DNA from: Caulobacteraceae bacterium
GTDB taxonomy: Bacteria; Pseudomonadota; Alphaproteobacteria; Caulobacterales; Caulobacteraceae
DNA length: 39,828 nt
Assembly: GCA_003165275.1 (NCBI GenBank)
Contig: PLSW01000012.1
Coordinates: 1-39,828 of the forward strand
Direction of reading: 5' to 3'
Position 1 is the stretch's first letter, and every line of letters begins with the position of its first letter. The position numbers and the translations under genes were made by a program. The notes beneath the pieces were generated by a model that saw nothing but the letters and a program-made list of their open reading frames with translations, was not told the origin of the DNA and did no database searches. Positions 25,012-33,562 of the stretch are shown here, one piece after another.

Positions 25012-26061
25012 TCAGGCGGCCGGCGGCGCGACAGCGGCTAAGGGTTTGCGCCTGGGGGGCCGCACGCGCTTCCACGCTGTTCTCAGCCGTTTGCCCAGCG
25101 GCGCGAAATGAACGCTTTCGTGGAGAATTTCGTCCACCGGCGCGGCGTCGATTGGCGCAAGGCCCGCGATGATATCGCTGAGGCGGGCAAAGATATTGTA
25201 GCGCTCCAGGACGGCAACGCGCGCCTGGCCGATGGCCGCCCACTGGGATGGCGTCACCGGCGCGTCCAGCGCCGCCACCACACGGTCGACCGCGTCCGTG
25301 GCGTAGATGTCAAACCGCCGCAGCGCCTCGGCCGGAAAGAAACCCTCAATGTTCTGACAGCCGGAGAAGATCGGCATCGACCAGCCCAGGTAGGCGTCCG
25401 TCAGTTTTTCGGTGAAGAAGTTGTCCTCGTCGTTGTTCTCGACGACCAGGTGGTGCGTGTAGGGCAGGATGGCGTCCGCCTTGTCCCCAATGGGCTTCAG
25501 TCCCTGCCCGTAGCGGATGAGCCGGTCGCCCAGGCGCCCGCCGAGGGCCTCGGTGAATTCCACGCGCACCCGGTGCTTTCTCAGCTGGGTCTTCATGGAA
25601 ACCACGGCCGACAGCGCGTGGGTCTTCTCGCCCCTCGCCAGGGCTGCAAGGGCATCGAAGTCGTAACGGCAGGGGAAGGGCCGCTGGCTGCTCAACATGT
25701 CCAAGCCGAAAGACCACGGCAGGCCCACGTCGGTCTGGATCTGAATTCCAGTGAATCCCGGTGTCGGCATGGGCGACAGCATCACGCCGAACTGGTTCAG
25801 GTAGCGTGGGCTGTAGATTTTGAAGTCGGACGGCTCGCTGATGACGATAATCCGCCGCGCCTTCGGAACCGTCGTGCGGACGCTGGCCCGCAGTTCGTCA
25901 TAGACCACCAGCCAGTGGGCGTCGTCGGCGCCGGAGTTGAAACTATAACGCCACCGACCCCAATCGCCGCTGCCCTTCGGCGTCTGGCGCAACCAAGGCG
26001 AGGCGTCGTGCACCGTGAACAGCGCGATTCGCTTTGAGGGGTCCAAGTTAGAGGGCGTCAC
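25012..26061 (-). CDS. Glycosyltransferase family 10 (fucosyltransferase-type) protein
   Basis: A 349-residue protein with the core motif of GT10 alpha-1,3/1,4-fucosyltransferases: VVENNDEDNFFTEKLTDAYL, then GWSMPIFSGCQNIEGFFP. The ENxxxxxYxTEKL pattern contacts the GDP-sugar; Tyr is Phe here. The N-terminal half (about 1-160) is the variable acceptor-binding domain. There is no signal peptide or membrane anchor, but the basic C-terminus (TAWKRVRPPRRKPL) could sit on the membrane, as in Helicobacter enzymes. Translation starts at GTG 26061. It follows the LPS inner-core operon on the same strand after a 224-base gap, so a role in decorating LPS or another surface glycan is likely. Donor and acceptor are not known. 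Confidence 0.83.
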   Translation of the reverse strand: MTPSNLDPSKRIALFTVHDASPWLRQTPKGSGDWGRWRYSFNSGADDAHWLVVYDELRASVRTTVPKARRIIVISEPSDFKIYSPRYLNQFGVMLSPMPTPGFTGIQIQTDVGLPWSFGLDMLSSQRPFPCRYDFDALAALARGEKTHALSAVVSMKTQLRKHRVRVEFTEALGGRLGDRLIRYGQGLKPIGDKADAILPYTHHLVVENNDEDNFFTEKLTDAYLGWSMPIFSGCQNIEGFFPAEALRRFDIYATDAVDRVVAALDAPVTPSQWAAIGQARVAVLERYNIFARLSDIIAGLAPIDAAPVDEILHESVHFAPLGKRLRTAWKRVRPPRRKPLAAVAPPAA

Positions 26062-26285
26062 GAAGCGATCCTTGTGAAGCCGTCACCGCGCCCCGATCCC
26101 TTATCAGGCCGGTGTCGAGCCGGTGCGGATCGTTGCTATGGCATGGGCCGCCCGGGCGCCGCAACATCGGGTATGTTGCGTCATCAAGGACGAAGTCCAA
26201 TTGGCCGAGACCTTCCACGACTTCGTCTCGGCCGACTCCGACGACCTGAACGACATCGGCCGGATCAAGATCGAACGGGCGACGG

Positions 26286-27524
26286 CTATTGCACGCGGTG
26301 GATCGGCGAGGATCGGATGGCGATCGTGGCCAGGATCGGCGGCGCGGGAAGGTGGAAGTCTGGCTGATTGAGCAAGCCGGCGACGCGGCCGTTCGCATCC
26401 GCCTCGATGTCGGCGTAAAATAAATTGTAGTCCGGTTCTTTCAGGTGATCGAGCCACCCCCCAGTCGATCTCAGCGAGGGCGATAGCGGCGCGGAGACGC
26501 GCAACAGCCCGCCCACGCATTGCGCGGAGACCTGTCGCGTCAAGAAAGCCGGCCGCGCGCCCCATTCGACGTCTGAAGCCGCCACAGCCCCTCGATTTAA
26601 TCTCGCCGGCGCCGGGGCGTCGGTCTCCATGCCAAGCAGCGGGTTAACGCAAAGGAACGGACGGCCCGCCGCGTCCTCCAGATGCCCGGCCTGACCCCAT
26701 ACGAGCGAGCGGTGCAGGGTTTGGCGGATGTCGGCCTTGTCGAACTCGAAGGCCTGGGTCCAGCCGACCGCGCAGTGGGCCTGGTCCCGCGCGGCGCAGG
26801 CCGGCAGCGCCGATCCCGGCAGATAGGCTTCACGCAACACGACGGTGTCGGCAAGATAGACGACAGCCAGCCGCTTGACGAGATCCGGCCGCTCGGCGAT
26901 CGCGTCGTGGACCAGTCGATCGACCAGGGTGGCGCCCTGCTCGACGCCCGCGATCACCAGCGGTCGTCCATTCGCGAAATGCTGGAGATAATAGTCGAAG
27001 GCCCGCCGAACGTCGTCATAGGCGAACTCGCGCGCCTCGCGGGCGTCATCGCGAAGGGTGAGCGAGGTATAGACGCTGGCTTGGCGGTAGTGCGGGGCGA
27101 AGACCCGGCCCACCCGGGCGAACGGCCCGGCGTAGTTGGGCAAGATTACCCGATTCAGGAAGCGGTTAGACGCCTCGTCGTCGATCGGTCCGTTCCAATT
27201 GCGCCCCCCATCAAAGGTAGTGGGGTGGACGAAGAAGACGTCGGCTGGCGGATCCGCCGTCGTCCATGTTCCCGGATTGGGCGGCAGCAGGGCCCAGGCG
27301 GAGGGCTTGGCGTAGTCCGGCGCCGGGGGCGGTCGATAGGTCTGGAACGGCTCCTTCGGATCGAGGGCGCTCTGCAGGATGTCCTGCCGCCAGATCAGCG
27401 CGGCGCTGAGCGCCAGGGCGAGCAAGGCCGCGGCGGCGACGAGCAGCCAGTCACGGGTGGTGAGGCTCTGGGCCCTCAACCGGTCGATGGCGGCCCTTGT
27501 CCGCGCTCGCAGCTCGTCGATCAT
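26286..27524 (-). CDS. DUF3089 alpha/beta-hydrolase-like membrane protein lacking the catalytic serine
   Basis: A 412-residue protein. Residues about 24-46 (TTRDWLLVAAAALLALALSA...) form one membrane segment, so the rest is probably periplasmic. The DUF3089 pattern is clear: ADVFFVHPTTFDGGRNWNGP, VFAPHYRQASVYT and YDDVRRAFDYYLQHF. Family members usually have GHSQG at the nucleophile elbow, but here it is GVEQG (193-197), with Glu195 in place of Ser, so ordinary ester hydrolysis is unlikely. The real start is ATG 27524, overlapping the stop of the upstream FAD monooxygenase (ATGA). The 631-codon ORF in the track extends wrongly into that gene. It is the last gene of the kdsA-hldE-hldD-monooxygenase operon; function unknown. 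Confidence 0.86.
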   Translation of the reverse strand: MIDELRARTRAAIDRLRAQSLTTRDWLLVAAAALLALALSAALIWRQDILQSALDPKEPFQTYRPPPAPDYAKPSAWALLPPNPGTWTTADPPADVFFVHPTTFDGGRNWNGPIDDEASNRFLNRVILPNYAGPFARVGRVFAPHYRQASVYTSLTLRDDAREAREFAYDDVRRAFDYYLQHFANGRPLVIAGVEQGATLVDRLVHDAIAERPDLVKRLAVVYLADTVVLREAYLPGSALPACAARDQAHCAVGWTQAFEFDKADIRQTLHRSLVWGQAGHLEDAAGRPFLCVNPLLGMETDAPAPARLNRGAVAASDVEWGARPAFLTRQVSAQCVGGLLRVSAPLSPSLRSTGGWLDHLKEPDYNLFYADIEADANGRVAGLLNQPDFHLPAPPILATIAIRSSPIHRVQ

Positions 27525-28762
27525 CGGGCGTGGATGTCCTTGGTGCGCACATGTTCCATCCGAAAGCCCAGGCCGATCACCCGCGCGGGGAGCCGGCGCA
27601 GTGGCGCGAAGCCGTTGAGCAGGCGCACGATAGCTGGCGGATCGATCGGCGCGGCGCTGTCCAGGGCCGCCGAGATGACCCGGTCCTGGATCGCCAGTTG
27701 CAGGGACTGCATAAGCCGCACTGCGCGCTGGCGGCGATACTGGACGTCGGCGAGGTTGGCGTCGCGCAGGATGCCGCGGGCCAGGGGCGAGGCCAGGGCG
27801 TTGGCGGCGGCCACGGCGTCCGCGACCGCCAGGTTGATGCCAACCCCGCCCACCGGGGACATGGCGTGGGCGGCGTCGCCGATGCACAGAAAGCCCGGGC
27901 GCCACCAGCGCTCCAACCGGTCGATGGTGACGGTGAGCAGCTTGATGTCGTCCCAGCGCTTCAAGGTCTCGACCCTGTCGGCCATGAAGGGGACGATCTT
28001 GGCGATGCGCTCGCGCAGATCCTTGAGGGGCCTCTTGCGCAGGTCGTCGTAGCCGCCCTTGCGAACGACGAAACCGCACTGGAAATAGTCGCCCCGCGGG
28101 ATCATCACGAAGACGTAGCCGGTCCCGATGTTGCCTAGGGCCTCGCCCGGATCCCCCCGCTTTCGCGGCAGTCGCATCCACAGCACGTCGATGGGCGCGC
28201 CGAGATCGGTGACCGCCATTCCGGCCTTGTCCCGCAGCGTCGAGTGACGCCCGTCGGCGGCGATCACGACATCGGCCTCAATGGTCAGCGGGCCGTCCTT
28301 GGCGGCGACCTTGACCCCGGTGATCCGGCCATTCGTCTGGGTAAGATCGACCGCCTCGGCGGACATCATCACCTGGAACTCGGGAAAGCGCTGGCCGGCC
28401 TGGCTGAGGAAATCAAGAAATTCCCACTGCGGGGTGAAGGCGATGAACTTGGCGTGGGTCGGCAGGTGGCTGAAATCGGCCACCTTGACCAGGGTCTCGC
28501 CGATCCGGCCGCTCAGCTCGGTGACCTCGTCGTGGGGGCGCTTGAGGAAGTCCTCGAGCAGGCCGAGCTCATACAGCGCTTCCATGGTGGAGGGATGGAC
28601 GGTGTCGCCGCGAAAATCCCGCAGGAAGTCGGCGTGCTTCTCCAGCACGATCACCTTCACGCCCGAGCGCGCGAGCATATAGCCCAGCATCATCCCCGCC
28701 GGGCCGCCCCCGGCGATGCAGCAGGTGGTCTTCAGGACGACGGAGTCGGCGGGTTTGGTCAC
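27521..28762 (-). CDS. FAD-dependent monooxygenase (PHBH/UbiH-like fold)
   Basis: A 413-residue class A flavoprotein. The N-terminal FAD motif is CIAGGGPAGMMLGYMLA, the middle DG motif is ADGRHSTLRDKAG, and the GD motif is CIGDAAHAMSPVGGVGINLAVADA. These three mark NAD(P)H-using aromatic-ring hydroxylases and relatives such as UbiH, but the substrate cannot be read. I start it at GTG 28762, four bases after the hldD stop; the ORF-track start at 28801 would overlap hldD by about 35 bases. The next gene overlaps by ATGA. A hydroxylase so tightly coupled to heptose genes is unusual; it might act on a lipid or envelope component, or the link may be only transcriptional. Confidence 0.87.
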   Translation of the reverse strand: MTKPADSVVLKTTCCIAGGGPAGMMLGYMLARSGVKVIVLEKHADFLRDFRGDTVHPSTMEALYELGLLEDFLKRPHDEVTELSGRIGETLVKVADFSHLPTHAKFIAFTPQWEFLDFLSQAGQRFPEFQVMMSAEAVDLTQTNGRITGVKVAAKDGPLTIEADVVIAADGRHSTLRDKAGMAVTDLGAPIDVLWMRLPRKRGDPGEALGNIGTGYVFVMIPRGDYFQCGFVVRKGGYDDLRKRPLKDLRERIAKIVPFMADRVETLKRWDDIKLLTVTIDRLERWWRPGFLCIGDAAHAMSPVGGVGINLAVADAVAAANALASPLARGILRDANLADVQYRRQRAVRLMQSLQLAIQDRVISAALDSAAPIDPPAIVRLLNGFAPLRRLPARVIGLGFRMEHVRTKDIHAR

Positions 28763-28766
28763 GGGG

Positions 28767-29768
28767 TTATCTGTAGGGGTCCGGTTGCGAGAGGAAGCCA
28801 CGTACGTAGTCGCCCGCCCCGTCCTCGACGCTGGTCAGGGGGGCGTCGTAGCCGGCGGCGCGCAGGCGGCTCATGTCGGCCTGGGTATAGTACTGATAGG
28901 CGCCGCGCAGGGCCTCGGGCATGTCGATGTATTCGATGTTCGGCTTGGCGCCGGCGGCGGCGAACACCGCCTCGGCCATGTCGCGGAACGACCGGGCCTG
29001 CCCGGAGCCGAGGTTGTAGACGCCATTGACCTCCGGATGGGCGATCAGCCAGTCCACGACATCGACCACGTCGCGCACATAGACGAAATCGCGCAGCTGG
29101 CCGCCGTCCGGGTAGTCGGGATTGTGCGACTTGAAGAGGCGCACGGTCTCCCCCGCGGCCACCCGCGGCCACATCTGCGTCGCCACCGATTTCATGGCGC
29201 CCTTGTGGCCCTCGTTGGGGCCGTAGACATTGAAGAACTTCAGTCCCACCCATTGGGCCGGAGTCTGGCCGTTGGCCGCCGCCCGGGCGGCGAAGATGTC
29301 GAACAGCGCCTTGGACCAGCCGTAGGCGTTGAGCGGGCGCAGGGCGATCAGGCTCTTCAGATCGTCCTTGCCATCAAAGCCGAGGGCGCCGTTGCCGTAG
29401 GTGGCCGCCGAGGAGGCGTAGATCAGCCGCCGGCCATGGTCGGCGCACCAGCGGAAGAGGTCCCGCGAGAGGCTGAAGTTGGTGTGGATGATCCGGTCGG
29501 CGTCGGGCTCCATGGTCGAGGAGATGGCGCCCATGTGGATCACCACCTCCACCCGCTCGCCGTTGTCGGCCAGCCAATCGGTGAGGGCCTCGGGCGCCAC
29601 GAAATCGGCGATGGGATGCTTGGCGAGGTTGCGCCACTTGCCCAAGGAAGCGTCGCGCAGGCGGTCGCAGACCACCACCTCCGCCGCCGATTCCACGCAG
29701 AGCCGAGCGACGATGTTGGAGCCGATGAAGCCGGCGCCGCCGGTGACCAGGATCGCGCCGCCGCTCAT
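28767..29768 (-). CDS. hldD: ADP-L-glycero-D-manno-heptose 6-epimerase
   Basis: A 333-residue short-chain (SDR-type) epimerase that converts ADP-D-glycero- to ADP-L-glycero-D-manno-heptose, the donor for LPS inner-core heptose. The NADP Rossmann motif is at the N-terminus (VTGGAGFIGSNIV). The family signatures IHMGAISSTMEPDADRI, YASSAATYG, the catalytic YGWSK, and KFFNVYGPNEGHKGAMKSV are all present. The start is ATG 29768, overlapping the hldE stop (ATGA); the longer ORF in the track is an out-of-frame extension into hldE. The FAD monooxygenase begins four bases after the stop. Confidence 0.96.
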   Translation of the reverse strand: MSGGAILVTGGAGFIGSNIVARLCVESAAEVVVCDRLRDASLGKWRNLAKHPIADFVAPEALTDWLADNGERVEVVIHMGAISSTMEPDADRIIHTNFSLSRDLFRWCADHGRRLIYASSAATYGNGALGFDGKDDLKSLIALRPLNAYGWSKALFDIFAARAAANGQTPAQWVGLKFFNVYGPNEGHKGAMKSVATQMWPRVAAGETVRLFKSHNPDYPDGGQLRDFVYVRDVVDVVDWLIAHPEVNGVYNLGSGQARSFRDMAEAVFAAAGAKPNIEYIDMPEALRGAYQYYTQADMSRLRAAGYDAPLTSVEDGAGDYVRGFLSQPDPYR

Positions 29769-31246
29769 GTCCGCCCCGTCAGCTTGGCGCCCGAGAGCTT
29801 GGCAATCGCCGCCGTGGTGGAATAGCCGTCGACGATCTGCGCCAGCTTCACCTGGCCGCCGTAGCTCTGCACGAACTCGTGGCCGACCACCCCCTCGATG
29901 GAATAGTCGGCGCCCTTGATCAGCACGTCCGGCCGCGCGGCCTTGATCAGTTCGATCGGTGTGTCCTCGTCGAAGGGCGCCACTAGGTCCACTGAGCCCA
30001 GGCCCGCCAGCACCAGGGCGCGGGACTCCAGGTCGTTCACCGGCCGGCCCTCGCCCTTGAGGGCGCGGATGGATCGGTCGCTGTTGAGGCCGACGATCAG
30101 CCGGTCGCACCAGGACCGCGCCTGGGCCAGGTAGGTCACGTGGCCCCGATGCAGGATGTCGAAACAGCCGTTGGTGAAGCCGACCCTCAGGCCCTGGGCC
30201 CGCCAGCGGTCGATCTCTAGCACCATCCGCTCCGGGGTGGCGATCTTGGCGTCGGCGGGTGCGCGGTGGACGCTGAGTTCAGCCTCGATCAGTTCGCCGG
30301 GGGTGACGACGGCGGTGCCCGCCTTGCCGACCACGACCCCGGAGGCGAGCAGGGACAGCTCCACGGCCTGCTCCAGGCTCGCGCCGGAAGCCAGGGCGAG
30401 GCCCAGGGCCGCCAGGGCGGTGTCGCCGGCGCCGGAGACGTCGAACACCTGGCGCGGCTCACCGGGGAAATGGCGCACCGGGGCCCCGCGGACGGCGAGG
30501 GACATTCCCTGGGCCGAGCGGGTGACCAGGATTGCCCGGGCCTCGCTGAGCTTGAGGGCCAGGGCCAGGGCGGCCTCGACCTCGGCGTCCGTGCGGGTGG
30601 GCAGGCCCGTGGCCGCGTGCAGTTCCGCCGCGTTCGGCTTGACCAGATCGACGGCGCCGTAGCGCAGGAAGCTGCGGGCCTTGGAATCGACGATCACCGG
30701 CGCGCCGCCGGCCTTGGCCGCGGCATGGCAGGCGGCGATCACCTTCTCGGTGACCGCGCCCTTTCCGTAATCTGACAGCAGGATCGCCCCGGCCTCAGCC
30801 GCCGCGTCGGCGACCGCCTTGACCATCCGTGCCTCGACATCGCCGGTGATGTCGGCGACCTCCTCGTGGTCGACCCGCAGCAGTTGTTGGCCCCCGGCCA
30901 CGAAGCGGATCTTCAGGGCCGTCGGCCGGCCGACCTGGGTGACAAGGTGGCCAGCGAGGCCCTCGCTCTGGCCGATCAGGGCCGCGGCCTCGTGGGCGAC
31001 GCTGTCGTCCCCGACCACGGCCGCCAGGGCGGCCCGGCCGCCGAGGGCGGCGATGTTACGCGCCACATTGCCCACCGCGCCCAGCATCACGTCCTCGGAC
31101 CGGCGGGCCATCACCGGCACCGGAGCTTCGGCGGAAATGCGCGCCACCTCGCCATGCACGAACCGATCGACCATCAGGTCGCCGACGCAGGCGACCCTGA
31201 CACCGGCCAGGGCGCTCAGCAGAGGTTGGAGTTCGGAGAGATTCAT
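29765..31246 (-). CDS. hldE: Bifunctional heptose-7-phosphate kinase / heptose-1-phosphate adenylyltransferase
   Basis: A 493-residue cytosolic enzyme for ADP-heptose synthesis. Residues about 1-320 are the PfkB/ribokinase-type kinase that phosphorylates heptose 7-phosphate at C1 (VGDLMVDRFVHGEV at the start, DVSGAGDTALAALGLALASG with the catalytic GAGD). Residues about 340-493 are the nucleotidyltransferase with FTNGCFDILHRGHV (HxGH type), KGEGRPVNDLESRA and IVDGYSTTAAI. The gmhA and gmhB steps are not in the window. It follows kdsA by 33 bases and overlaps hldD by ATGA, forming the LPS inner-core part of the operon. Confidence 0.97.
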   Translation of the reverse strand: MNLSELQPLLSALAGVRVACVGDLMVDRFVHGEVARISAEAPVPVMARRSEDVMLGAVGNVARNIAALGGRAALAAVVGDDSVAHEAAALIGQSEGLAGHLVTQVGRPTALKIRFVAGGQQLLRVDHEEVADITGDVEARMVKAVADAAAEAGAILLSDYGKGAVTEKVIAACHAAAKAGGAPVIVDSKARSFLRYGAVDLVKPNAAELHAATGLPTRTDAEVEAALALALKLSEARAILVTRSAQGMSLAVRGAPVRHFPGEPRQVFDVSGAGDTALAALGLALASGASLEQAVELSLLASGVVVGKAGTAVVTPGELIEAELSVHRAPADAKIATPERMVLEIDRWRAQGLRVGFTNGCFDILHRGHVTYLAQARSWCDRLIVGLNSDRSIRALKGEGRPVNDLESRALVLAGLGSVDLVAPFDEDTPIELIKAARPDVLIKGADYSIEGVVGHEFVQSYGGQVKLAQIVDGYSTTAAIAKLSGAKLTGRT

Positions 31247-31279
31247 GGCGTCCGGGTGTCGAGCCTGGCGCGGCGGGCG

Positions 31280-32137
31280 TCAAGCCGCCGCGCGCGCCTT
31301 GGCCAGGGCGTCGAAGGCGAGGAGATCACGCATCAACCCCTCGAACTGGTTCAGCGGCACCATGTTGGGCCCGTCCGAAGGGGCCTTGTCGGGATCCGGA
31401 TGGGTCTCGATGAACACCGCCGCCACACCCACGGACACCGCCGCCCGCGCCAGGACAGGCACGAATTCCCGCTGGCCGCCGGAGGTGGCGCCCTGCCCGC
31501 CCGGCTGCTGCACCGAGTGGGTGGCGTCGAAAACCACGGGGCAGCCGATCTGGGCCAGCACCGGCAGGGCGCGCATATCGGAGACCAGGGTGTTGTAGCC
31601 GAACGAGACGCCTCGCTCGGTGGCCATCACATTGGGATTGCCGCCGGACAGCACCTTTTCGATGACGTGCTTCATGTCCCAGGGGGCCAGGAACTGACCC
31701 TTCTTCACATTGACCACCTTGCCGGTGGCCGCCGCCGCCAGCAGCAAGTCGGTCTGGCGGCAGAGGAAGGCGGGAATCTGCAGCACGTCCACCGCCTGGG
31801 CGGCCTCTTCGCACTGGAAGGGCTCATGGACGTCGGTGAGCACGGGCAGGCCGGTGACCTCGCGGATCTCGGCGAAGATCGGCAGGGCCTCGCGCAACCC
31901 CATGCCGCGGCCGGTGTTCACCGAACTGCGGTTGGCCTTGTCGAATGAGGTTTTGTAGATGAGGCCGATCCCTAGCCGTGCTGAAATCTCCTTCAGCATA
32001 TGGGCGCATTCCAGGGCATGCTGGCGGCTCTCCAGGGCGCAGGGCCCGGCGATCACGGACAGCTGCAGTGCGTTGCCGATCCGCACGACGCCGCCATTGG
32101 GCGCGTTAATCTCCACGATGGCGTTGGGCTTGGTCAT
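31280..32137 (-). CDS. kdsA: 3-deoxy-8-phosphooctulonate (Kdo-8-P) synthase
   Basis: A 285-residue enzyme condensing phosphoenolpyruvate and arabinose 5-phosphate to Kdo-8-phosphate for lipid A-core LPS. Visible motifs include [47 protein letters not shown] and [21 protein letters not shown]. The ATG at 32137 opens the family N-terminus; the longer track ORF (from 32614) lies antisense to the FAD oxidoreductase gene and is not real. It is the first gene of the minus-strand envelope operon and is divergent from the COG2907-DUF1365-cfa operon. Confidence 0.97.
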   Translation of the reverse strand: MTKPNAIVEINAPNGGVVRIGNALQLSVIAGPCALESRQHALECAHMLKEISARLGIGLIYKTSFDKANRSSVNTGRGMGLREALPIFAEIREVTGLPVLTDVHEPFQCEEAAQAVDVLQIPAFLCRQTDLLLAAAATGKVVNVKKGQFLAPWDMKHVIEKVLSGGNPNVMATERGVSFGYNTLVSDMRALPVLAQIGCPVVFDATHSVQQPGGQGATSGGQREFVPVLARAAVSVGVAAVFIETHPDPDKAPSDGPNMVPLNQFEGLMRDLLAFDALAKARAAA

Positions 32138-32152
32138 GGTCGGCAGGTCCGT

Positions 32153-32182
32153 TGATCCGAAGGTCGAAGCTTGCCGTACAAG
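32153..32182 (+). promoter_or_regulatory. Candidate RpoE/ChrR-type ECF sigma promoter
   Basis: TGATCC (32153-32158), 18 bases, TACAAG (32177-32182), facing the operon at 32228. This resembles the Rhodobacter sphaeroides RpoE (ChrR-controlled, singlet oxygen) promoter as I recall it: -35 TGATCC and -10 near TAAGA. A COG2907/DUF1365/cfa-type operon is a known target class there. The leader would be about 38 bases. The -10 half is not an exact match. Confidence 0.45.
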
Positions 32183-32193
32183 TGACGTGTACG
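32175..32193. promoter_or_regulatory. Palindrome CGTACA-N7-TGTACG
   Basis: A perfect 6-base dyad with a 7-base centre overlaps the proposed -10 element of the same promoter, in the space between divergent kdsA and the FAD oxidoreductase gene. It is a candidate repressor or MerR/LitR-type operator (TGTAC half-sites). No such regulator gene lies in the window. Confidence 0.4.
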
Positions 32194-32227
32194 ATGTGGC
32201 GGCACAAGGGCGAAGGCGGAACGCACA

Positions 32228-33562
32228 ATGAAGGTTGCGATCATCGGTTCTGGGGTCTCCGGACTCGGCGCCGCCTACGCCCTGAAGGACGCCCACGACG
32301 TCACCCTTTTCGAGAAGGACGAGCGCCTCGGCGGCCACGCCAACACCGTGCGCATCGACTACGACGGCGCCGCGATCGACGTGGACACCGGCTTTATCGT
32401 CTACAACCAGCGCAACTATCCCAACCTCGTCGGCCTGCTGGACGCCCTCGACGTGGCGAGCGTCGAGACGGACATGAGCTTCGCCTTCGCCGGCGGCGGG
32501 CGGGAGTGGTCCTCCAACTTTCCCCGCGGCGTGTTCGCCCAGAAGCGCAATCTCGCCAGCCTGACGTTCCTGCGCATGCTGGCGGACATAAATCGGTTCA
32601 ACCGGCGGGCCCATGCCGATCTCGCCGCCGGCGTCGTCGACGACCTGACCCTGGGCGGCTACCTGCGGCTGCGCGGGTTCGGCAAGGCCTTCGAGCGCAA
32701 CTACCTACTGCCCATGGGGGCGGCGATCTGGTCCACCAGCGAGGCCGGCGTGGCCGAGGCGCCGGCGGAGAGCTTTCTGCGCTTCTTCGCCAACCACAGC
32801 CTGCTGCAGATGGTCCAGCCCAGCTGGCGCACAATCAAGGGCGGCAGCGGGGCCTATGTCTCCAAACTGGCCGCGCTGCTGGGTGATCGCGTTCGCCTGG
32901 GCGTCGGCGTCCGGCGCGTGGTCCGCCTTGAGGCGGGGGTCGAGGTCATCGATAGCAACGGCGCCCGCGAGGTCTTCGACCAGGTCATCTTCGCCTGCCA
33001 TTCCGACCAGGCCCTCGGGCTGCTGGGTGGCGCGGCGGTGGACGAGCGGGCCTTCCTCGGCGCCATGCGCTATGCGCCCAACACCGCCTATCTGCACCGG
33101 GACCCGGCATTGATGCCGTCGCGCAAAGCCGCCTGGGGCAGCTGGAACTACCTCGTGGGCGGCCCCGGTGGCGCGCCGGGCGGGGTGACCTACTGGATGA
33201 ACAGCCTGCAGCACATCGATCCGCGAAAGCCCCTGTTCGTCAGCCTCAATCCGGCGACTCCCCCGGACCCGGCCCTGACCTTCCAGGTCTTCGACTACGA
33301 TCATCCCCAGTTCGACGCCCCCTCCCTCGCCTCCCAGCGGCAGTTCGGCCGGATCCAGGGCCGCGGCGGGGTCTGGTACGCGGGCGCGTGGCTGGGCCAC
33401 GGCTTCCATGAAGACGGCCTCACCGCCGGCCTTCGCGTCGCCAACGCCCTGGGCGGCTCGGTCCCCTGGACCTTCGTCGATCACCGGATCCCAGGTGGCC
33501 CGCTGACGCATCCGGCCACGGCGCCCGTTCAGGCGCCGGCGCGCCGAGCGCTCCGCGCATGA
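32228..33562 (+). CDS. COG2907-type NAD(P)/FAD-dependent amine oxidoreductase
   Basis: A 444-residue flavoprotein with the N-terminal dinucleotide motif [17 protein letters not shown] and the GGHANT segment (about 36-41) typical of COG2907 proteins. It resembles desaturase/amine-oxidase-type enzymes. Family genes are consistently linked to DUF1365 and cyclopropane-synthase-like methyltransferases. In R. sphaeroides related genes act in singlet-oxygen stress, and furan fatty acid synthesis uses comparable flavoproteins, so oxidation of a membrane lipid acyl chain is the best guess. It is first in a three-gene operon; the next start overlaps its stop (ATGA). No signal peptide is seen, so it is cytosolic and acts at the membrane face. 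Confidence 0.9.
   Translation: MKVAIIGSGVSGLGAAYALKDAHDVTLFEKDERLGGHANTVRIDYDGAAIDVDTGFIVYNQRNYPNLVGLLDALDVASVETDMSFAFAGGGREWSSNFPRGVFAQKRNLASLTFLRMLADINRFNRRAHADLAAGVVDDLTLGGYLRLRGFGKAFERNYLLPMGAAIWSTSEAGVAEAPAESFLRFFANHSLLQMVQPSWRTIKGGSGAYVSKLAALLGDRVRLGVGVRRVVRLEAGVEVIDSNGAREVFDQVIFACHSDQALGLLGGAAVDERAFLGAMRYAPNTAYLHRDPALMPSRKAAWGSWNYLVGGPGGAPGGVTYWMNSLQHIDPRKPLFVSLNPATPPDPALTFQVFDYDHPQFDAPSLASQRQFGRIQGRGGVWYAGAWLGHGFHEDGLTAGLRVANALGGSVPWTFVDHRIPGGPLTHPATAPVQAPARRALRA

Noticed and set aside
26062-26398. ORFs in the gap between the GT10 and DUF3089 genes
   Set aside because: No ribosome-binding site, overlap with the DUF3089 coding end, and no recognisable motif.
29769-30110. N-terminal extension of the hldD ORF
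   Set aside because: Out of frame within hldE; the HldD Rossmann motif starts directly after ATG 29768.
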